DNA of 39,709 nucleotides from Acetatifactor sp. (lineage in GTDB: Bacteria > Bacillota > Clostridia > Lachnospirales > Lachnospiraceae). A program made the translations under genes and the position numbers. Under the pieces are notes generated by a model that was not told the DNA's origin, made no database searches, and was given only the letters and a program-made list of their open reading frames with translations. The stretch is from the NCBI GenBank assembly GCA_022511465.1, contig JAFLRM010000008.1, positions 41,391-81,099 of the forward strand. The letters run 5' to 3'. Below, piece after piece: positions 38,101 to 39,709 of the stretch (the first letter of the stretch is position 1; each line of letters opens with the position of its first letter).

Positions 38101-39462
38101 ATGGAATTTACTAATGATTTACAAAAAAAAGAGTTGTTTCAATATTTGATAGATAAATTACCCAATAATCCTCATTATTATAATCATAAAGCACGAGTTT
38201 ATATTTATCCAAGTGATTATTCTCATGCATTTGATTTTGATGAAGCATTCTCTTTGGCTCAAATGGCAATTGAAAAATCTGAGCTTGAGCAGAATGAGGG
38301 AAGTGCTATTCATCATCATTTAATGGGAAAAATTTATGCAAAGCAAATTAAGGTGATGATTCATAACTCAACATTCAATGAATCGGTCACTAAACTTTGG
38401 AAAAAAATTAAGCCTGTTTATGAAAAGGCAGAATTTGAATTTTCACAATGTATGGTTGGTAAAAATGTTGAATTTGGTTTAGTTGGGAAAATGGAATTAA
38501 TTAGTGGTATATTGTGTAAAATAAGTACCCGAAAAAAATCATCAATAAATGCTATTTTAAAGAGAGAGACTGGCCTGCAAGTAGAGTTTGTAAAATTGAC
38601 GCAGAAATTGCAACAGCTATCCGTTGAGTATACAACCAAATTTGATACTAGTAATGAAGCATATGCTCACGCAATACTGGAATACAAACAATCGCTTGGT
38701 AATATTAGGGATATCGAGAATCAATTGAAATTAAAGACAATGACTTTACAATCTAGAATTCAGGCACGTAGAGCTTTAACAGCATTAGAATTATGGAAAA
38801 ATAATAATATTTCAAATAGTGTATATTTGCTGCCAGAAGACTCCGTTCTTCGCATACACAATTTTATGGAACAAAATATAAGTGAAAATGGTAATAGTGA
38901 TTATTATGATCGAGTTATGTGGTTGAAAACTTATATGTGTTTAAGTACATTTGATGTATTGAAAGCGTATAACTTTCTAATTGATTGGCCGGATGGGGAT
39001 TATGATCAATTTGTTTGTTTTTACCGTTATGTTTTTGCGTTTATTTTATATTATCAGGAGAGGCTTGATTTCATGACAGTGGAGAGTCATATGAAACAAA
39101 GCAATAAATTAAGTCAGAAATCATATGGGGTTTCTACTACAAGCACAAGAGAACTTCTTGGTAAGGAAGGAGAAAAAATATATTTGCTTCATGATTCTGT
39201 GAATATGGACTGGGGAAAATTGAGCAATGAAGAACGTGAAAAATATAGAGATGAACATTGCCTGTTTATGATAGGGCAAGTAGAGTCTATTGAAAGCTCG
39301 TTAATTTCAATTAAATTCTCACTAGATAATGTTCACTCTTTTATTGCAAAGCTTCCACCAGCAGAATCAATTGGTGGATGGAATCAAGGTGATATGGTTA
39401 CTTTTGCATTAGGTTTCAGTTATAGCGAAATGCGGGCCTGGAATGTAAGATGTTGTGATTAG
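35107..39462 (+). CDS. Kinase-like / SAMD9-like STAND NTPase / OB multidomain protein, candidate defence protein
   Basis: ATG 35107 follows GGAGGA (35094-35099); a TTG at 35092 overlaps that site. The 1451-residue protein begins with an APH/choline-kinase-like domain: Gly-rich NGKSGSG (32-38), YILKID with K59, catalytic VHGDLNENN (H220, D222, N227) and YMIDYS with D245. It is possibly the TCAD9 type. Residues 420-560 form a Rossmann- or SIR2-like region of unclear identity. FYRGVEATW and RDID (647-664) lead into a P-loop domain with HKAGAGGTTLSKRILWDFH (Walker A near 697-704, Lys replaced by Thr) and LPILVVVEIS as Walker B. This form is characteristic of the SAMD9/SAMD9L STAND group. A helical, TPR-like region follows, then a C-terminal OB-like domain (CLFMIGQVESIESSLISIKF). 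Its AT-rich codons differ from all genes upstream. STAND proteins often sense invaders, so a conflict role is inferred. Confidence 0.75.
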   Translation: MENEKMNLILKCVSNHFGCEAEDIVTHREFTNGKSGSGVFLIEVLKAQNSIKVGNYILKIDSKQSDEFLDEIQNTIELGKYLSNSTIKFPEFEFFDYTEEHLFYIYGVAGSNLMDAVSIVQAYEKGQSVLEKISMEMLFNWNTNFSHRVINLVQLIEEGVGPKRLVLEGRIAQRIQNLIGDNLIPTFTYSDTTYPNPYYYLKSASSPLTKNINALVGNVHGDLNENNIIIKRNIWDKSYDVYMIDYSHYKNDGFLFTDHAYLQLNLLLNERFVTNIYEWCSIVEKILSNTKGKKESDILFTHYIYNGIISFIKKQQTKNEDNCFLQYLCSHIIAGMNMLNKRDMDEKRQALCLLYASIYLRVLLVNLSEQFELPMSQGQLVLLGSNVEKEIWELFGNFDQDENKYFLISACDSDITNKENFVSLSAIIWDGIFEVNATVNNPIREYAFSKFKRTYGLQFQSLPNETKESYEVAPCWCSIQVPMDGNKGVWYNKNIRRKLEALLKKVLSIKENYPIYLVVDTKNINSRVLTSIITDIQGNSGKSLIYMVILDGQNIDMEEDEYTKIRKVNFSLDDIASCLSLMNSSKKDCQNIMLPRKTDRKNEYGQVEVKPVELEEEEVNYISMDFEIVHQKLGWNNENDDFGDAFYRGVEATWKDIAVHRDIDRIDYLTKWKPVLTETLRSIGLNTVIAYQLYHKAGAGGTTLSKRILWDFHTLYPCLLMRKLTENTAERLKLVYKKCGLPILVVVEISAGTITANEMSNFRIELINKGVRALFLYVSRIHNLDSKRYPHRFYLADTPNMIMSDEECQSMYEKYGKLTKDDHCLTNIQKLTFPPDKEWEYLRQPFFYGLFAFEKEYINIDGFVNKGLASLDEKVHELIKLLAFLTVYSQIGLNKMDVNSIFQFEEEQLTEALANPLIVYKNMGYRICHPIIAETILKQCFSSEDYCAELFIYSIKFIDMLTSIYDSESKRLSDILEEIFTHREYYIDEERKKFSNLVMEFTNDLQKKELFQYLIDKLPNNPHYYNHKARVYIYPSDYSHAFDFDEAFSLAQMAIEKSELEQNEGSAIHHHLMGKIYAKQIKVMIHNSTFNESVTKLWKKIKPVYEKAEFEFSQCMVGKNVEFGLVGKMELISGILCKISTRKKSSINAILKRETGLQVEFVKLTQKLQQLSVEYTTKFDTSNEAYAHAILEYKQSLGNIRDIENQLKLKTMTLQSRIQARRALTALELWKNNNISNSVYLLPEDSVLRIHNFMEQNISENGNSDYYDRVMWLKTYMCLSTFDVLKAYNFLIDWPDGDYDQFVCFYRYVFAFILYYQERLDFMTVESHMKQSNKLSQKSYGVSTTSTRELLGKEGEKIYLLHDSVNMDWGKLSNEEREKYRDEHCLFMIGQVESIESSLISIKFSLDNVHSFIAKLPPAESIGGWNQGDMVTFALGFSYSEMRAWNVRCCD

Positions 39463-39709
39463 ATTTTGAGATAGATTAAATAGCACAAACGAAAATATTA
39501 TGACTCAGCGTAATATTTAAAATGCTATAATATGCATATTCACAATAGACGCCTTTCGTATATTTTTGTTAAAAGGGTGCAGGAAATACAATTCCGAGAT
39601 TGACTCCAACACTTGACATTAACTTACCATCAATTTCACAAACTTGATACTAATTTAATGTCTGCTTGAAATAATAAAAATTGCTCAAGATCCATTGAAA
39701 ATACTGCAC
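39463..39709. other. AT-rich flank with two inverted repeats, no gene recognised
   Basis: AAATATTA (39493-39500) and TAATATTT (39511-39518) form an 8-bp stem that might weakly terminate the large gene. GACATTAA (39615-39622) and TTAATGTC (39655-39662) form a second pair 32 bp apart. Short minus-strand open frames exist but contain stops in every frame within the window. Confidence 0.5.

Noticed and set aside
39539..39709. Possible minus-strand gene end reading CEIDGKLMSSVGVNLGIVFP
   Set aside because: Protein-like in one stretch, but a stop interrupts the frame within 30 codons and the other frames also close. It is too short to call.

Overview
The window looks like chromosome from a low-GC-lineage Gram-positive gut Clostridia, most likely a Lachnospiraceae. 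The reasons are strong AGGAGG-type ribosome sites, an LCP-family wall-polymer ligase, GH25 cell-wall hydrolases with Gram-positive surface modules, a CspB-like S8 protease and a recombinase remnant typical of Lachnospiraceae mobile elements. This assignment rests on recognising gene families, not on a search. From the left edge to about 34,040 the coding density is high and base composition is balanced. After that the DNA becomes visibly AT-rich and contains decayed mobile DNA followed by one very large gene.

Region 1 (1-23,301) is a cell-surface polysaccharide locus. Two related membrane-anchored GH25 proteins flank a dTDP-glucose 4,6-dehydratase (rfbB). They are followed by an ABC exporter (permease 4834-5823, ATPase with a C-terminal glycan-binding domain 7354-8739) with a GT-C-like membrane protein between its two halves. 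Next come a methyltransferase-kinase fusion resembling the WbdD chain terminator of E. coli O9a, several GT2 glycosyltransferases (two of them with two GT-type regions), a phosphoglucomutase, an initiating undecaprenyl-phosphate sugar transferase and an LCP ligase. My model is as follows. The phosphotransferase starts the glycan on undecaprenyl phosphate and the GT2 enzymes extend it. The fusion enzyme caps it, the Wzt tail recognises the cap, Wzm/Wzt export it, and the LCP protein attaches it to the wall.

Region 2 (23,340-34,040) is mostly housekeeping. It holds glmS, a membrane-anchored HtrA protease, a long ClpX variant and a convergent glmM. A zinc/cadmium efflux unit follows (separate HMA protein plus P1B ATPase under an ArsR/SmtB-type operator), then a cytoplasmic-looking S8 protease. 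glmS and glmM feed UDP-GlcNAc synthesis.

Region 3 (34,041-39,709) is accessory DNA. It has a small gene of a mobile-element type, a frameshifted serine-recombinase C-terminus, and a 1451-residue protein. That protein combines an N-terminal aminoglycoside-phosphotransferase-like kinase domain, a middle domain, a SAMD9-like STAND P-loop NTPase, a helical repeat region and a C-terminal OB-like domain. It is the best candidate in the window for an undescribed system, plausibly a single-gene antiphage or conflict protein.

No tRNA, rRNA or CRISPR array was recognised.
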